Part shown: piece after piece, positions 51,217-62,753 of the stretch | Layout of the letters: the number at the start of each line of letters is the position of its first letter | Numbering within the stretch: position 1 is the first letter of the stretch | From: Croceibacterium salegens | GTDB lineage: Bacteria; Pseudomonadota; Alphaproteobacteria; Sphingomonadales; Sphingomonadaceae | Reading direction: 5' to 3' | DNA length: 64,000 nt | Assembly (NCBI RefSeq): GCF_009827435.1 | Contig: NZ_WTYM01000032.1 | Location: 1 to 64,000, forward strand | The notes under the pieces: generated by a model | Databases searched by the model: none | Told to the model about the DNA's origin: nothing | Seen by the model: the letters and a program-made list of their open reading frames with translations, nothing else | Made by a program: the position numbers and the translations under genes

Positions 51217-52806
51217 ATGCTCGACGCGACCCTGACCCAGCAGCTCAAGACCTACCTCGCCAACCTGCGCGAGCCGATCGAGCTCGTCGCCACGCTCGGC
51301 GAAGGACAGAAGTCGGACGAGACGCGCGAACTGCTGACCGAGATCGCCGCGCTGCACGACATGGTCAGCGCCCGTTTCGATGGGACCGCCGCCCGCGCGC
51401 CGAGCTTCCTCATCCGCCGCGTTTCGGATGAGAATGCCGCGGTCGAGTTCGCCGGGCTGCCGATGGGCCACGAGTTCACTTCGCTGGTGCTCGCGCTGCT
51501 CTGGGCCGGCGGTCACCCCCCCAAGGTCTCCGACGAGGTCATGGCGCAGGTCCGCGCGCTCGAGGGCCAGTACGCTTTCGAGATGTACTTCTCGCTGTCG
51601 TGCCACAACTGCCCCGAGGTGGTGCAGGCACTGACCCTGCTGGCGCTCAACAACCCCGGCGTCACCGCCACGCTGATCGAAGGCGGGACCTTCAAGGACG
51701 AGGTCGAGGGCCGCGGCGTCATGGCCGTGCCCGCCATCTTCCTGGGCGGCGAGATGTGGGCCAGCGGCAAGATGGGCGTCGAGGAAATCCTTGCGAAGCT
51801 CGACAGCAACGCCGGCGCGCGAGCCGCCGCCAAGCTGGCCGAAAAGAAGCCGTTCGACGTGCTCATCGTCGGCGGCGGTCCGGCGGGTGCCGCGGCCTCG
51901 ATCTATGCCTCGCGCAAAGGCTTTGCCACCGGCATCGCCGCCGAGCGCTTCGGCGGACAGGTGCTCGACACGCTCGGCATCGAGAACTTCATTTCGGTCC
52001 CCTACACCGAGGGACCCAGGCTCGCTGCGCAGCTCGAACAGCATGTGGCTGAGAACAACGTCGACGTGATGACCCTGCAGGTCGCCGACAAACTGGTCCC
52101 GGCGAAGGTGCCCGGGGGCCTGCACGAGATCCGCTTCGCCAACGGCGGCAGCCTCAAGGCGCGTAGCGTGGTGCTCGCCACCGGCGCACGCTGGCGCCAG
52201 CTCGGCGTTCCCGGGGAGAATGAGTACCGCAACAAGGGCGTGGCCTATTGCCCGCACTGCGACGGCCCGCTGTTCAAGGGCAAGCGCGTGGCCGTGATCG
52301 GCGGTGGCAACTCCGGCGTTGAGGCGGCGATCGACCTTGCCAATATCGTCGGCCACGTCACGCTGGTCGAATTCGCCGACGGACTGCGCGCCGACCAGGT
52401 GCTGCAGGACAAGCTCTACTCGCTCAAGAATGTGACGGTGTTGCTTAGCGCCGAGACGACCGAGATCACCGGCGACGGCGGGCGGGTCGACGGCCTCGTC
52501 TGGCGTGGTCGCCATTCGGGGCAGGAACACCGCGTCGAGCTGGAGGGCGTGTTCGTGCAGATCGGCCTCGTCCCCAACACCGAGTGGCTCGCGGACAGCG
52601 GCATCGAACTGTCGCGCCATGGCGAGATCGTTATCGACCACAAGGCGGCGACGAGCCTGCCCGGCGTCTTCGCCGCAGGCGACGTCACCACGGTGCCCTA
52701 CAAGCAGATCGTCATCGCCATGGGCGAGGGCTCGAAGGCCGCGCTGTCGGCGTTCGACTACCTGATCCGCACCGAACCGGTGAACGACATCGCCGAGGCT
52801 GCCTGA
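51217..52806 (+). CDS. ahpF: Alkyl hydroperoxide reductase subunit F
   Basis: This 529-residue flavoprotein transfers electrons from NAD(P)H to AhpC. The N-terminal double-thioredoxin domain contains the SCHNCPE redox pair near residue 130. The pyridine-nucleotide disulfide reductase domain starts with [22 protein letters not shown] near 215 and holds the second redox pair in YCPHCDGPL near 347, plus NAD motif [14 protein letters not shown]. The ATG gives [11 protein letters not shown] with GGAGAAG upstream. A repeat separates it from ahpC, so polycistronic expression would need read-through. katG follows 171 bp downstream. Confidence 0.96.
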   Translation: MLDATLTQQLKTYLANLREPIELVATLGEGQKSDETRELLTEIAALHDMVSARFDGTAARAPSFLIRRVSDENAAVEFAGLPMGHEFTSLVLALLWAGGHPPKVSDEVMAQVRALEGQYAFEMYFSLSCHNCPEVVQALTLLALNNPGVTATLIEGGTFKDEVEGRGVMAVPAIFLGGEMWASGKMGVEEILAKLDSNAGARAAAKLAEKKPFDVLIVGGGPAGAAASIYASRKGFATGIAAERFGGQVLDTLGIENFISVPYTEGPRLAAQLEQHVAENNVDVMTLQVADKLVPAKVPGGLHEIRFANGGSLKARSVVLATGARWRQLGVPGENEYRNKGVAYCPHCDGPLFKGKRVAVIGGGNSGVEAAIDLANIVGHVTLVEFADGLRADQVLQDKLYSLKNVTVLLSAETTEITGDGGRVDGLVWRGRHSGQEHRVELEGVFVQIGLVPNTEWLADSGIELSRHGEIVIDHKAATSLPGVFAAGDVTTVPYKQIVIAMGEGSKAALSAFDYLIRTEPVNDIAEAA

Positions 52807-52928
52807 GCCGCCCTGCGATTAATCGAGTGAGTCGTTCGATAGGCGGTGATTGATTAATTCGCTCAACCTTATCGGACTATCTCGTTTCGGCCCCGGCTGG
52901 CCTCTTGGTAGTCTCCTCCTGTCACATA

Positions 52929-52948
52929 GGCACGGCATGAGTCGTGCC
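52929..52948 (+). promoter_or_regulatory. Hairpin in the katG leader
   Basis: The inverted repeat GGCACG...CGTGCC with an 8-bp spacer lies 29 bp before the katG ATG, within the 171-bp ahpF-katG gap. It may be a leader hairpin or a repressor dyad; there is no T-run, so it is not a terminator. The ribosome site GACAGGAG follows it. Confidence 0.35.
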
Positions 52949-52974
52949 CGCAAAACACGTCGACAGGAGAGTGA

Positions 52975-55170
<2,196 letters not shown>

Positions 55171-55220
55171 GCAGGTGCTACATTTCAGTCGGCCCCTCCC
55201 CCCCGGGCCGTACGGACGGA

Positions 55221-55248
55221 CCCCCGGCAGAGATGTCGGGGGTTTTGT
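55221..55248 (+). terminator. Rho-independent terminator after katG
   Basis: CCCCCGGC, loop AGAGAT, GTCGGGGG (one G-T pair), followed by TTTTG. It lies 50 bp past the katG stop and 17 bp from the convergent outer-membrane gene's stop. Confidence 0.8.
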
Positions 55249-55265
55249 CTTGGTCTAAAGGCGGC

Positions 55266-56459
55266 TCAGAACGCCTCCCCGATCCCGACATAGAAGGCGG
55301 CGCCGTCCTTTCCGTAAGCTACATCGACCCGCAAATTCACGTTCGCCTCCTTCGAGGCGAGATAGCGCGCGCCGATCCCGCCCGCGACAAGCACCTTGCT
55401 GTGCTTGAGCACGTCGCCTCCGCTCGCTGCGATGCCGCCCACGCCGAAGAAGGCCGCCATGCCGAACTTGCCCTTCAGGTGCCTGCGCCATTCCGCCTGG
55501 ATCGCCCAGGTCGCACGGTCTCGATAACGCCCGGCTTCATAGCCGCGCAGGTCGGCCCCGCTGCCGAACTGGCAAAGATCGAAATAGGGCGTGCTGCCCG
55601 AGGCGATACAGGCCTGGCGGCGAATGGCGAGGACGCTGCTCTCGCCGACCTTGAAATAGCCATTGGCGGCAAGGTCGAACCGCCGGTGATCGTAATCTCC
55701 GCCCAGCCAGCCGGTGCTGAACAGGTAGGTTCCCTCCACCAGCACGCCCTTGCTCGGGTTGTTGGAATCGTTGCGCGTGTCGAAAGTGAACGACGGGCCG
55801 ATCTTGAAGGTTTGGGTCCGCTGCTCGATCGTGTCGGGCACGAAATCGGGTAACTGGTCGTTGGGCAGGTCGATGCTGGCGGTGAGATCGAGGTAGGAAA
55901 TCCGCCCTCCGACGAGCACGTGGCTCAGGAATCCCTTCTTGAAGGGCCGGGTCTGCAGGTCGACATAACCACCGGCCGCGTTGTTGTGCAGCTTGACCGA
56001 GATTCCCGCCGACCCGGCATCCGCGCCTATGCCGTAGAAATCGGAATTGATGCTGGCAAAGCCGCCGACGGCCTTGAACCGGATCCGGTCGTCGGCCAGC
56101 GACATCTCGTGGAACCCACCCGCGAACCAGGTGCCGGAACTGGTGTATCCGGCACCGCCGCCGCTGCTCCATGCCTTGGGTCCGCCGTTCGGATTGTAAT
56201 AGAGCACCCCGAATACCGCGAGACCCCCGCCCAGCGAGGGTGTCGAGATCGGGATCGGGGCAATGATCATGTCGGACTTCCCGGCCATTGGCGCGGGGTC
56301 CTTCTCAGCCTCCGACATTTCCGGCGAGCGCGCGGTTTCCGCCTGGTCGATGGTCTCTTCGGTCACTTGCGACTGGGCCAGGACAGCGGATGGAAAGACG
56401 GCGAGGCCGATTCCGGCCACAAGCAAGGCGGCGCGACGCGTTCTGACCGCTATGTACAT
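55266..56459 (-). CDS. BamA/TamA-family outer-membrane beta-barrel protein without POTRA domains
   Basis: This 397-residue protein has a signal peptide (ALLVAGIGLAVFPSAVLAQ), a short Glu-rich linker and then a C-terminal barrel rich in alternating hydrophobic strands with Gly turns. GADLRGYEAGRYRDR near residue 322 is the conserved loop-6 RGY/RGF motif of Omp85 barrels, and the last residue is Phe after YVGIGEA, as in outer-membrane barrels. No POTRA domain is present, so it is not BamA or TamA itself. Length fits a 14-16-strand barrel. It is divergent from the hypothetical barrel protein 56545; surface lipid or protein transport is speculative. Confidence 0.82.
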   Translation of the reverse strand: MYIAVRTRRAALLVAGIGLAVFPSAVLAQSQVTEETIDQAETARSPEMSEAEKDPAPMAGKSDMIIAPIPISTPSLGGGLAVFGVLYYNPNGGPKAWSSGGGAGYTSSGTWFAGGFHEMSLADDRIRFKAVGGFASINSDFYGIGADAGSAGISVKLHNNAAGGYVDLQTRPFKKGFLSHVLVGGRISYLDLTASIDLPNDQLPDFVPDTIEQRTQTFKIGPSFTFDTRNDSNNPSKGVLVEGTYLFSTGWLGGDYDHRRFDLAANGYFKVGESSVLAIRRQACIASGSTPYFDLCQFGSGADLRGYEAGRYRDRATWAIQAEWRRHLKGKFGMAAFFGVGGIAASGGDVLKHSKVLVAGGIGARYLASKEANVNLRVDVAYGKDGAAFYVGIGEAF

Positions 56460-56544
56460 CGGGACAATCTATTGGCGGAAGGAGCCGTCGCCATAGGAAT
56501 AAACCCCGATATACAAGCGTTAATTAGCGTTGTTCGATGCAAGC

Positions 56545-57747
56545 ATGAACGGGGCGGCCATAATCGCGATTTTGGGATTGCCTTTGCTGGCCTGTGCATT
56601 ACCGGCGCATGCCTCTGAAACGACCGACACGCCGGTACCGGCTGAAATCAGGATCTACGGCCCGGTCGATCCCGAGCCAGATCAAGCGAACAAGGCCGGA
56701 GACCGTGAGGGGCCCCAACCAGCGAACCCGCCCTCTCCGCCGGTCGCCCAGCTATCCCGCGCATATGTGCAGTCGTCGCTCGTCTACGCCTTGCCGCCGT
56801 CGACAACCAAGGCGACCTATTCCTACGGCCCGGCCGATCCCCAGCCTGCGCGGTTGCCCCCCCCCGGAGAGGACGCGGCACAATCGGCGGCTGGCAGCAG
56901 CCCCGAGGAACCGGAAGACGACGGTCCGCTGTTTCCAATCTGGGGCAAGCAGGCGCGCGAGCGGGGGATCGTCCTCCTCCCCGCATTCGGGATGGCGGGA
57001 TTGGTGGTCGACAACCGGCAGACGCTTACCGGCGAGAACCTAGCCATCGCCCTGGCCAAGGGCGGCACTATCGCCAGCGACGCAAACTTGGCCGACCTGC
57101 CCTTCGTGGTACCGACCAAGCTCAAGTCCCACACGACCAATTATCAGTTCAAGGCGGACCTGTGGGTCTTCCCGTTCCTCGACGTATTTGCAACTATCGG
57201 CAAGACCAGGGGCAAAATGGATATCGCCGTCGACATCGATCTCGACGCCTTTGTCCCTTTCCCGTTCTGCCGGCCGGCAAAGCCGTGCGGGATCATCAAC
57301 CTGCCGTTCGAGGCGGATGTCAACAACACCACTTTCACCGGTGGTGCGATCGCGGCGTACGGATCGGACCACTGGTTCATCTCCGCCTCGGCCGCAAAGA
57401 CGATCGCCGTTGCGAAGAAGGACCGTTCCGACATCCAGACCACCGATCTCGGCGTGCGCGGCGGACCGCGATTCAACCTCGGCGGCGATGTGGTCCTTTC
57501 AGCCTACGTCGGCGCGGACTACTTCGACTTCAAAACTCGCGTGACCGGCCAGCTGGTGACCGGCCCGCTGTTCGATGACGGCGATCCGCTGGCCATGAAA
57601 TACGAGCTCGACCTGCGGGCATCGAAGCCGTGGGCTGCGATCATGGGCGGCAACCTGCAGTTTGGCAGGCACTGGACGATGCAGGGCGAATACAACCTGG
57701 GCCAAGGCTCCAATCGCTTTACCGTGAGCCTGACTTTCCGACCCTGA
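56545..57747 (+). CDS. Predicted outer-membrane protein of unknown function
   Basis: This 400-residue protein has a signal peptide (IIAILGLPLLACALPAHA) and a Pro-rich periplasmic stretch that repeats a motif: IYGPVDPEP near residue 38 and SYGPADPQP near 93. From about residue 145 it forms a likely beta barrel (RGIVLLPAFGMAGLVVDN, WFISASAAKTIAV, YNLGQGSNRFTVSLTFRP), ending RP rather than Phe. Two Cys in FCRPAKPCG lie within a probable loop. No known family is recognised. The start is the ATG at 56545; a TTG at 56530 would add five residues. It is divergent from the Omp85-like gene and convergent with smr. Confidence 0.7.
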   Translation: MNGAAIIAILGLPLLACALPAHASETTDTPVPAEIRIYGPVDPEPDQANKAGDREGPQPANPPSPPVAQLSRAYVQSSLVYALPPSTTKATYSYGPADPQPARLPPPGEDAAQSAAGSSPEEPEDDGPLFPIWGKQARERGIVLLPAFGMAGLVVDNRQTLTGENLAIALAKGGTIASDANLADLPFVVPTKLKSHTTNYQFKADLWVFPFLDVFATIGKTRGKMDIAVDIDLDAFVPFPFCRPAKPCGIINLPFEADVNNTTFTGGAIAAYGSDHWFISASAAKTIAVAKKDRSDIQTTDLGVRGGPRFNLGGDVVLSAYVGADYFDFKTRVTGQLVTGPLFDDGDPLAMKYELDLRASKPWAAIMGGNLQFGRHWTMQGEYNLGQGSNRFTVSLTFRP

Positions 57748-57750
57748 CCC

Positions 57751-58305
57751 TCAGCGCCGCCGCCGCAGCACGAGGTAGAGCGCGCCGTCGCCGCCGTGGC
57801 GGCGGTGGGCGGAGCGGATTGCGGCGATGTCGCTGCCGTGCGGCCCGGCAGCGAGCCAGTCGAGGACCTTGGCGCGGATCGCCCCGCGGCGCTCGCCACG
57901 GTCCGCGGCGGCGCCCGGTCGCGGCTTGCCGGTTATCAGCAGGATCACCCGCGCGCGCATCGCCTTGGCCTGTATCAGCCCACTGTCGAGTCGCCGGTGC
58001 GCCGCATCAAGCGTGTGGCCGTGCAGGTCGAGCGTAAAGTCGGGCGCCACCGCACCGCGCGCGAGCTTGCGTTCCCACGTCGTATCGAGCGGCTGAGCGG
58101 GGTCGCGCGGGGCGGGTGTAGGAGCAGGAACTGCGCGCGGTAGTGGCACACGACCCTTGGGCGGGCGCGGCGCAACGGGCGGTGGTACGGCCTCGACTGG
58201 CACCGGGGACGGAGCCGCCGCGCGCGGTCGCAACGGCTTCACCGTCGCAGCCAAGCGCGACCAAGCAGCCGCCTCCTCGGCGCTCAGCCCGCGCGGCGGT
58301 TTCAC
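57751..58305 (-). CDS. Smr-domain protein
   Basis: This 184-residue protein has a Pro/Arg-rich N-terminus (residues 1-85) and a C-terminal Smr domain: DFTLDLHGHTLDAAHRRL near 100, the LLITGKPRPG loop near 135 and GGDGALYLVLRRRR at the end. Smr domains bind or nick DNA or RNA. The start is GTG overlapping the mltA stop as GTGA, so translation is coupled. The gene order smr, mltA, tim44-like on one strand, divergent from secB, is widely conserved in Alphaproteobacteria. Confidence 0.88.
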   Translation of the reverse strand: MKPPRGLSAEEAAAWSRLAATVKPLRPRAAAPSPVPVEAVPPPVAPRPPKGRVPLPRAVPAPTPAPRDPAQPLDTTWERKLARGAVAPDFTLDLHGHTLDAAHRRLDSGLIQAKAMRARVILLITGKPRPGAAADRGERRGAIRAKVLDWLAAGPHGSDIAAIRSAHRRHGGDGALYLVLRRRR

Positions 58306-59516
58306 TTGCCGGTCAGCCGATAGACGGTGCCCTTGGGCAGCAGCAGCAGCGCGCGGCCGCGGGCGCTCATCCCGCCGGCGATCACCCGCGCATCGGCGCC
58401 GTTGCCCCAGAAGGTGTCGAACCGGTTGGCGCCCTTGATCGCCCCGCCGGTGTCCTGCGCGATCCACAGTCCGTCGGCCTGGGGGTTGTCCATGCCGAGC
58501 CAGACCGGCGCGCCAAGCGGCACGTAGTTGGGATCGGCTGCGACGGAACTCTCCCGCCGCACCGGCACGGAAAGCGCCCCCAACGGCCCGTCGCCGACAA
58601 TCTCGCGGAAGAAAATCCACGACTTGTTCTCGCGCATCAGCGCGCGGCCCTCTTCCGGATGCTCGCGCAGGTACTGCATGATGCCCTGCATCGTGCTGGC
58701 ATATTGTCCCGGCCCGTCGCCGAGCAACCCGCGATCGCGCATGACCCGGCCGATCGCGACGTATTCGCGTCCGTTCTGCCCGGCGTAACCGATCCGCATC
58801 ACGTTGCCGTCGGGCGCTCGCAGCAAGCCCGAACCCTGCACCTGCAGGAAGAAGAACTCGACCGGGTCGGCGGCCCAGGCGATTTCCAGCCCACGACCAG
58901 CCAGCGCGCCGTCCTCGATCTGTGCGCGGTCGTAGTAGAGGACGAACTTGCCGCTATCGTCGTAGCGACCGAGCGGCGGGCGGCCCGTGCGTTCCGCCTC
59001 GGGCATGTCATCCGGCCAGGCGCGGACGAGATCGGTGGGCAGGCCATAGACCGGGACATCGAAAGCCGATGAGCGGGTCCGCTGACCGGCGATTTCAGGC
59101 TCGTAATAGCCCGTGGCGAAGCTGCTGCCGTCGCCGATCTCGGCGGTCTCGAACCAGGTGCCGAAGAAGCTCCCGGCCTCGTTGTAGGACCAGGTCGAGG
59201 CGGCACGGCAGGCCGGTTCCCAGTCGCGCGCCTGTGTCAGCCCGCTGACGTCCTCGCGCTTGAGCAGCGCGGGACAGGATTCGACGAACCCGGCCAGCGC
59301 CGCCCCGGCGTCGCTTGCGGCGATGCCGAGCGAACCGATCGACGGGCCATGCCTGACGCCGAGGAGAAGCGCGGTGGGCGGCTGAGCGGGTGTCGGCGTC
59401 GGCGAGGGCCGGGGAGTAGGTCCGCCGGGCGGCACGATACCGGTACAGCTGCCGAGCAGGGCCATCGCGGCGAGTGCTACGGCGAACTGTCCGGTCCGCC
59501 AGCGCTTGCCCTGCAT
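58302..59516 (-). CDS. mltA: Membrane-bound lytic murein transglycosylase A
   Basis: This 404-residue lipoprotein cleaves peptidoglycan to anhydromuropeptides at the outer membrane. The N-terminus has a lipobox LLGSC near residue 24 followed by a Pro/Thr-rich tether. The MltA domain has FATGYYEPEI, GRPPLGRYD, EFFFLQVQGSGLL and a 3D domain with GLWIAQDTGGAIKGANRFDTFWGNG, whose aspartates form the active site. Its stop overlaps the smr start; the Tim44-like gene is 22 bp upstream on the same strand. Confidence 0.93.
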   Translation of the reverse strand: MQGKRWRTGQFAVALAAMALLGSCTGIVPPGGPTPRPSPTPTPAQPPTALLLGVRHGPSIGSLGIAASDAGAALAGFVESCPALLKREDVSGLTQARDWEPACRAASTWSYNEAGSFFGTWFETAEIGDGSSFATGYYEPEIAGQRTRSSAFDVPVYGLPTDLVRAWPDDMPEAERTGRPPLGRYDDSGKFVLYYDRAQIEDGALAGRGLEIAWAADPVEFFFLQVQGSGLLRAPDGNVMRIGYAGQNGREYVAIGRVMRDRGLLGDGPGQYASTMQGIMQYLREHPEEGRALMRENKSWIFFREIVGDGPLGALSVPVRRESSVAADPNYVPLGAPVWLGMDNPQADGLWIAQDTGGAIKGANRFDTFWGNGADARVIAGGMSARGRALLLLPKGTVYRLTGK

Positions 59517-59538
59517 TTAAGCCCCCCAGCTTGGCGTC

Positions 59539-60195
59539 TTAGTCCGCGTCGGTTTCGTCGAGCAGCCAGTCGGGCGCGGCAGACCGGGTGTCGCGCGAGA
59601 ACGTCCAGATGTCGCGGCTCTCGACCGCGTCGTCGAGCGAACCGGCCACCGGGTTTCCGTCCTTGTCACGGGTGACAGTGGCTATGTCGGTGACGAAGCG
59701 CACTGCGATCCGGGCGATCTGCCCGTCGAGCCGCGCCGAATGCACCGTCGTGTCCTCGATGCGGATGACGCGGTTGTCGAGCGTCAGACCTTCCTTAGCG
59801 CGTTCGTCGATAGCAGCGGCGAATCCGGCATAGACGTCCGAGTCGCACAGCCCGCGCAACTCGTCCTTGTCGCCGCGCCAGAAGGCCTCGAGGATCATGA
59901 CGTAGGCGCCCTTGGCCCCTTCGAGGAACGGCAGCAGGTCGAACGTCCGGTCGGCAGCAACGATGGCCGAAAGCCCGCGCTCGATGGCCGGCGGGAAGCC
60001 GGCAAGGTCGCGCGGAGTCGCCAGCTGCTGGCCGGCGTTCTGCGGCGCCGAAGTCGCCGCCCCGGTGCTCTCGGGGGCTTCGAAACGAGTCGGGATCGAT
60101 TCTTCCTCGTGCTCGGCCCGGCGCCCGAGCACCGAATAGAGCCGCAACCCAAGGAAGGCCGCGATCGCCGCGAGGATGACAATCTCGTAAATCAC
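59539..60195 (-). CDS. Tim44/TimA-family membrane-associated protein
   Basis: This 218-residue protein starts with one membrane helix (IYEIVILAAIAAFLGLRLYSVLG), a charged linker and a Tim44-like domain (residues 75-210) with AKGAYVMILEAFWRGDKDEL, FAAAIDERAKEG and the final DIWTFSRDTRSAAPDWLLDET. Bacterial members (TimA) are putative inner-membrane adaptors. It heads the operon with mltA and smr and is divergent from secB. The role in export is inferred from the neighbourhood and the mitochondrial homologue. Confidence 0.88.
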   Translation of the reverse strand: MIYEIVILAAIAAFLGLRLYSVLGRRAEHEEESIPTRFEAPESTGAATSAPQNAGQQLATPRDLAGFPPAIERGLSAIVAADRTFDLLPFLEGAKGAYVMILEAFWRGDKDELRGLCDSDVYAGFAAAIDERAKEGLTLDNRVIRIEDTTVHSARLDGQIARIAVRFVTDIATVTRDKDGNPVAGSLDDAVESRDIWTFSRDTRSAAPDWLLDETDAD

Positions 60196-60386
60196 CGTTT
60201 GGTCTGTCCTGTTCTCCCGGAAAATGGGCCCGGAATGTGATATGTCGTAATGATGCCCGAGTTAGTTACGAATTACAAATGAACAACCATGGAACGCTCT
60301 CGCCAGCAGACACCGTTGCGGCGCGGCCACGCGGCTGCTAGGCGCGCCGCCAATCTTATAGACATTCAAGTGAAAGAGCAGTTCCC

Positions 60387-60917
60387 ATGGCCGACGAAGG
60401 CGACGTCCTGACCGATCTCAATCCCGGCGCTGGCGCCAATGGTGCCGACACCGCTCCCACGGCGGGCATCATCTCGCAGTACGTGAAGGATCTCTCGGTC
60501 GAAAACCCGAAGGCCCCGGAAAGCTTTCAGTGGAACGAAGCGCCCGAGCTCGACGTGCAGTTCAACATCGGCGCCAACCCGGTGAACGACGAAGTCACCG
60601 AAGTCGAACTGAAGATTTCCTGCACCGCCAAGACCGCGCAAGGCACCGCCTACATCGTCGAGCTGTCCTATTGCGGACTCGTCGGCATGCGCAACATGCC
60701 CGACGACCAGAAGCACATGTTCTCCTACGCCGAAGCGCCTCGCTTCCTGTTCCCGTTCGCCCGTGCGGTGATCGCCGATGCGGTCCGCAATGCCGGTTTC
60801 GCCCCTCTGATGCTCGACCCGATCGACTTCCAGGGCCTCTACATCCAGCAACTCCAGCAACGCGGCGAAGCCGGCTTCAGCGGTGAAGGATCGATCACCG
60901 GAGGCGAGGCCAACTGA
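60387..60917 (+). CDS. secB: Protein-export chaperone SecB
   Basis: This 176-residue tetrameric chaperone keeps presecretory proteins unfolded and passes them to SecA. It contains QYVKDLSVENPKAPESF near residue 30, DVQFNIGANPV near 53, the Cys in IVELSYCGLVGM near 92 and the SecA-contacting FPFARAVIADAVRNAGFAPLMLDPIDFQGLY near 125, all typical. AAAGAGCAG lies before the ATG. It is divergent from the Tim44-like gene and is followed by murJ after 28 bp. Confidence 0.95.
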   Translation: MADEGDVLTDLNPGAGANGADTAPTAGIISQYVKDLSVENPKAPESFQWNEAPELDVQFNIGANPVNDEVTEVELKISCTAKTAQGTAYIVELSYCGLVGMRNMPDDQKHMFSYAEAPRFLFPFARAVIADAVRNAGFAPLMLDPIDFQGLYIQQLQQRGEAGFSGEGSITGGEAN

Positions 60918-60945
60918 GCCTCACTGCGCGCGCAGGCAGGGGCCG

Positions 60946-62559
60946 ATGAGCCTCGTCCGCAACGTCGGCACGATCGGCGGTCTCACCGCGGTGAGCCGGA
61001 TCTTCGGCTTTGCCCGCGACATGCTGATTTCGCGCGCGCTGGGTGCCGGTCTCGCGGCCGACGCCTGGCAGCTCGCCTTCACCCTGCCCAACACCTTTCG
61101 CCGGCTCTTCGCCGAGGGCGCGTTCAGCGTCGCCTTCGTGCCGATGTACACCCGTCGCCTGCACGGTGCCGAGGGCGAGGAGGACGTGGCTCGCCGCCAG
61201 GAAGAGGCCGACGCCTTCGCCGGCGATGTGCTGTCGGTGTTCGTCTGGGTCCTGCTGGGCTTTTCCGCGCTGTGCATGATCTTCATGCCCGGCATCGTCT
61301 GGCTGCTGGCGCGCGAATATCAGGAGGTACCGGGCAAGTTCGAGCTATCCGTCCTGCTCAGCCGGGTGACATTCCCCTACCTTGGCCTGATCAGCCTCGT
61401 GGCGATGCTCTCGGGCGTACTCAACGCGCGCTCCAAATTTGCCCCCGGGGCCTTCGTGCCGGTGTTCCTCAACCTCGTGATGATCGCCGGTATAATCATC
61501 GGCTGGGTGCTACGCGGCGAGCATGGCGACGACCGCATCGTCGCCTGGGCACTGGCGATTTCGCTTGCCCTCTCGGGCGTTGTGCAGCTCGCCTACATGG
61601 CCTGGGCGAGCCGCCGTGCGGGTGTCCGCCTGAAGATTTCCGCCCCGAAGTTCACACCAGAGGTCAAGCGTCTCGGAATGCTGATCCTCCCCGCCACTTT
61701 CGGCGCGGGCATCTACCAGGTCAGCCAGCTGGTCGACACCTTCTTCGCCACCAGCCTGCCGCAGGGCTCGCTCTCGCTGCTCAAGTATGCCGACCGCCTC
61801 AACCAGATGCCGCTGGGCATCTTCGGCATCGCGCTTGGTACCGCGATCCTGCCGATGCTGGCGCGGCACATCCAGAGCGACAACAAGTCGGAAGCGCAGC
61901 GCCTGCAGTCGAACGCGATCGAGATCGCCATGCTGCTGTGCCTGCCCGCCGCGGTGGCGCTGATCGTCTGCGCCGAGGCCTTCACCACCGGCATCTTCCA
62001 AGGCGGCAAGATGCGGCTCGAAGACACCGCAATCATGGGCCAGATCGTCGTCGCGCTGGTCTGCGGACTTCCTGCATACGTGCTCATCAAGGTGTTCCAG
62101 CCGGCCTTCTTCAGCCGCGAGGATACGCGCACCCCAGTGTTTGTCGCCGCCGGCGCGCTCGCGATCAACATCGCGCTCAATTTCTACGTCGTGCCGCGCT
62201 ACGGCATTGTCGGACTTGCCGCGGCAACGGCCATCACGGCCACCCTGAACGTCGCGACGCTCTACACGATCCTGCAGTTGCGCGGCTGGTACCACTTCAC
62301 CGCCAAGCTGGCCGGCCGCATCGTCCGCCAGCTTGCCGCAACCGCGATCATGGGCGCGGTGCTCTACTGGCTGACTCCGTCGCTCGAACCGTACTGGTCG
62401 GGCCATGCCGGGGAGCGCGTCTTCTCGCTTGCAGCGCTGGTTGTGGCGGGAGGCGTGAGCTTCTTCGGCGCGGCCTACCTCCTTGGGGCGCTCGACAAGG
62501 ATCTCATCGCCCAGCTCAGGCGCAAGCGCCCGGCGGCTCCGGTCGATCTCTCCGAGTAG
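60946..62559 (+). CDS. murJ: Lipid II flippase MurJ
   Basis: This 537-residue inner-membrane protein moves lipid II across the membrane for peptidoglycan synthesis. About 14 hydrophobic helices are visible. It starts SLVRNVGTIGGLTAVSRIFGFARDM, has RRLFAEGAFSVAFVP near residue 55, SRVTFPYLGLISLVAMLSG near 140, and LKYADRLNQMPLGIFGIALGTAILP near 280, all family hallmarks. The ATG follows GCAGGGGCCG 28 bp after secB. trpS lies downstream after 194 bp. Confidence 0.95.
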   Translation: MSLVRNVGTIGGLTAVSRIFGFARDMLISRALGAGLAADAWQLAFTLPNTFRRLFAEGAFSVAFVPMYTRRLHGAEGEEDVARRQEEADAFAGDVLSVFVWVLLGFSALCMIFMPGIVWLLAREYQEVPGKFELSVLLSRVTFPYLGLISLVAMLSGVLNARSKFAPGAFVPVFLNLVMIAGIIIGWVLRGEHGDDRIVAWALAISLALSGVVQLAYMAWASRRAGVRLKISAPKFTPEVKRLGMLILPATFGAGIYQVSQLVDTFFATSLPQGSLSLLKYADRLNQMPLGIFGIALGTAILPMLARHIQSDNKSEAQRLQSNAIEIAMLLCLPAAVALIVCAEAFTTGIFQGGKMRLEDTAIMGQIVVALVCGLPAYVLIKVFQPAFFSREDTRTPVFVAAGALAINIALNFYVVPRYGIVGLAAATAITATLNVATLYTILQLRGWYHFTAKLAGRIVRQLAATAIMGAVLYWLTPSLEPYWSGHAGERVFSLAALVVAGGVSFFGAAYLLGALDKDLIAQLRRKRPAAPVDLSE

Positions 62560-62753
62560 GGTTTCCCTCGCAGGCGATTATGGTAAGGGCCGTCCGATGG
62601 AACGGATGCCTGCCCTCGTGACATGCGCGCCGCCCCGCTTTGCGGTCCGCGGCCGGGCGGCCTGGCGATGGCTCGGCCAGGCTTGATCCTTGCTGCCCGG
62701 ATCCCGCGGGCAGTTCGCATCCCCGTTTTCCCAATTTCATGAAGGCCATTTCC

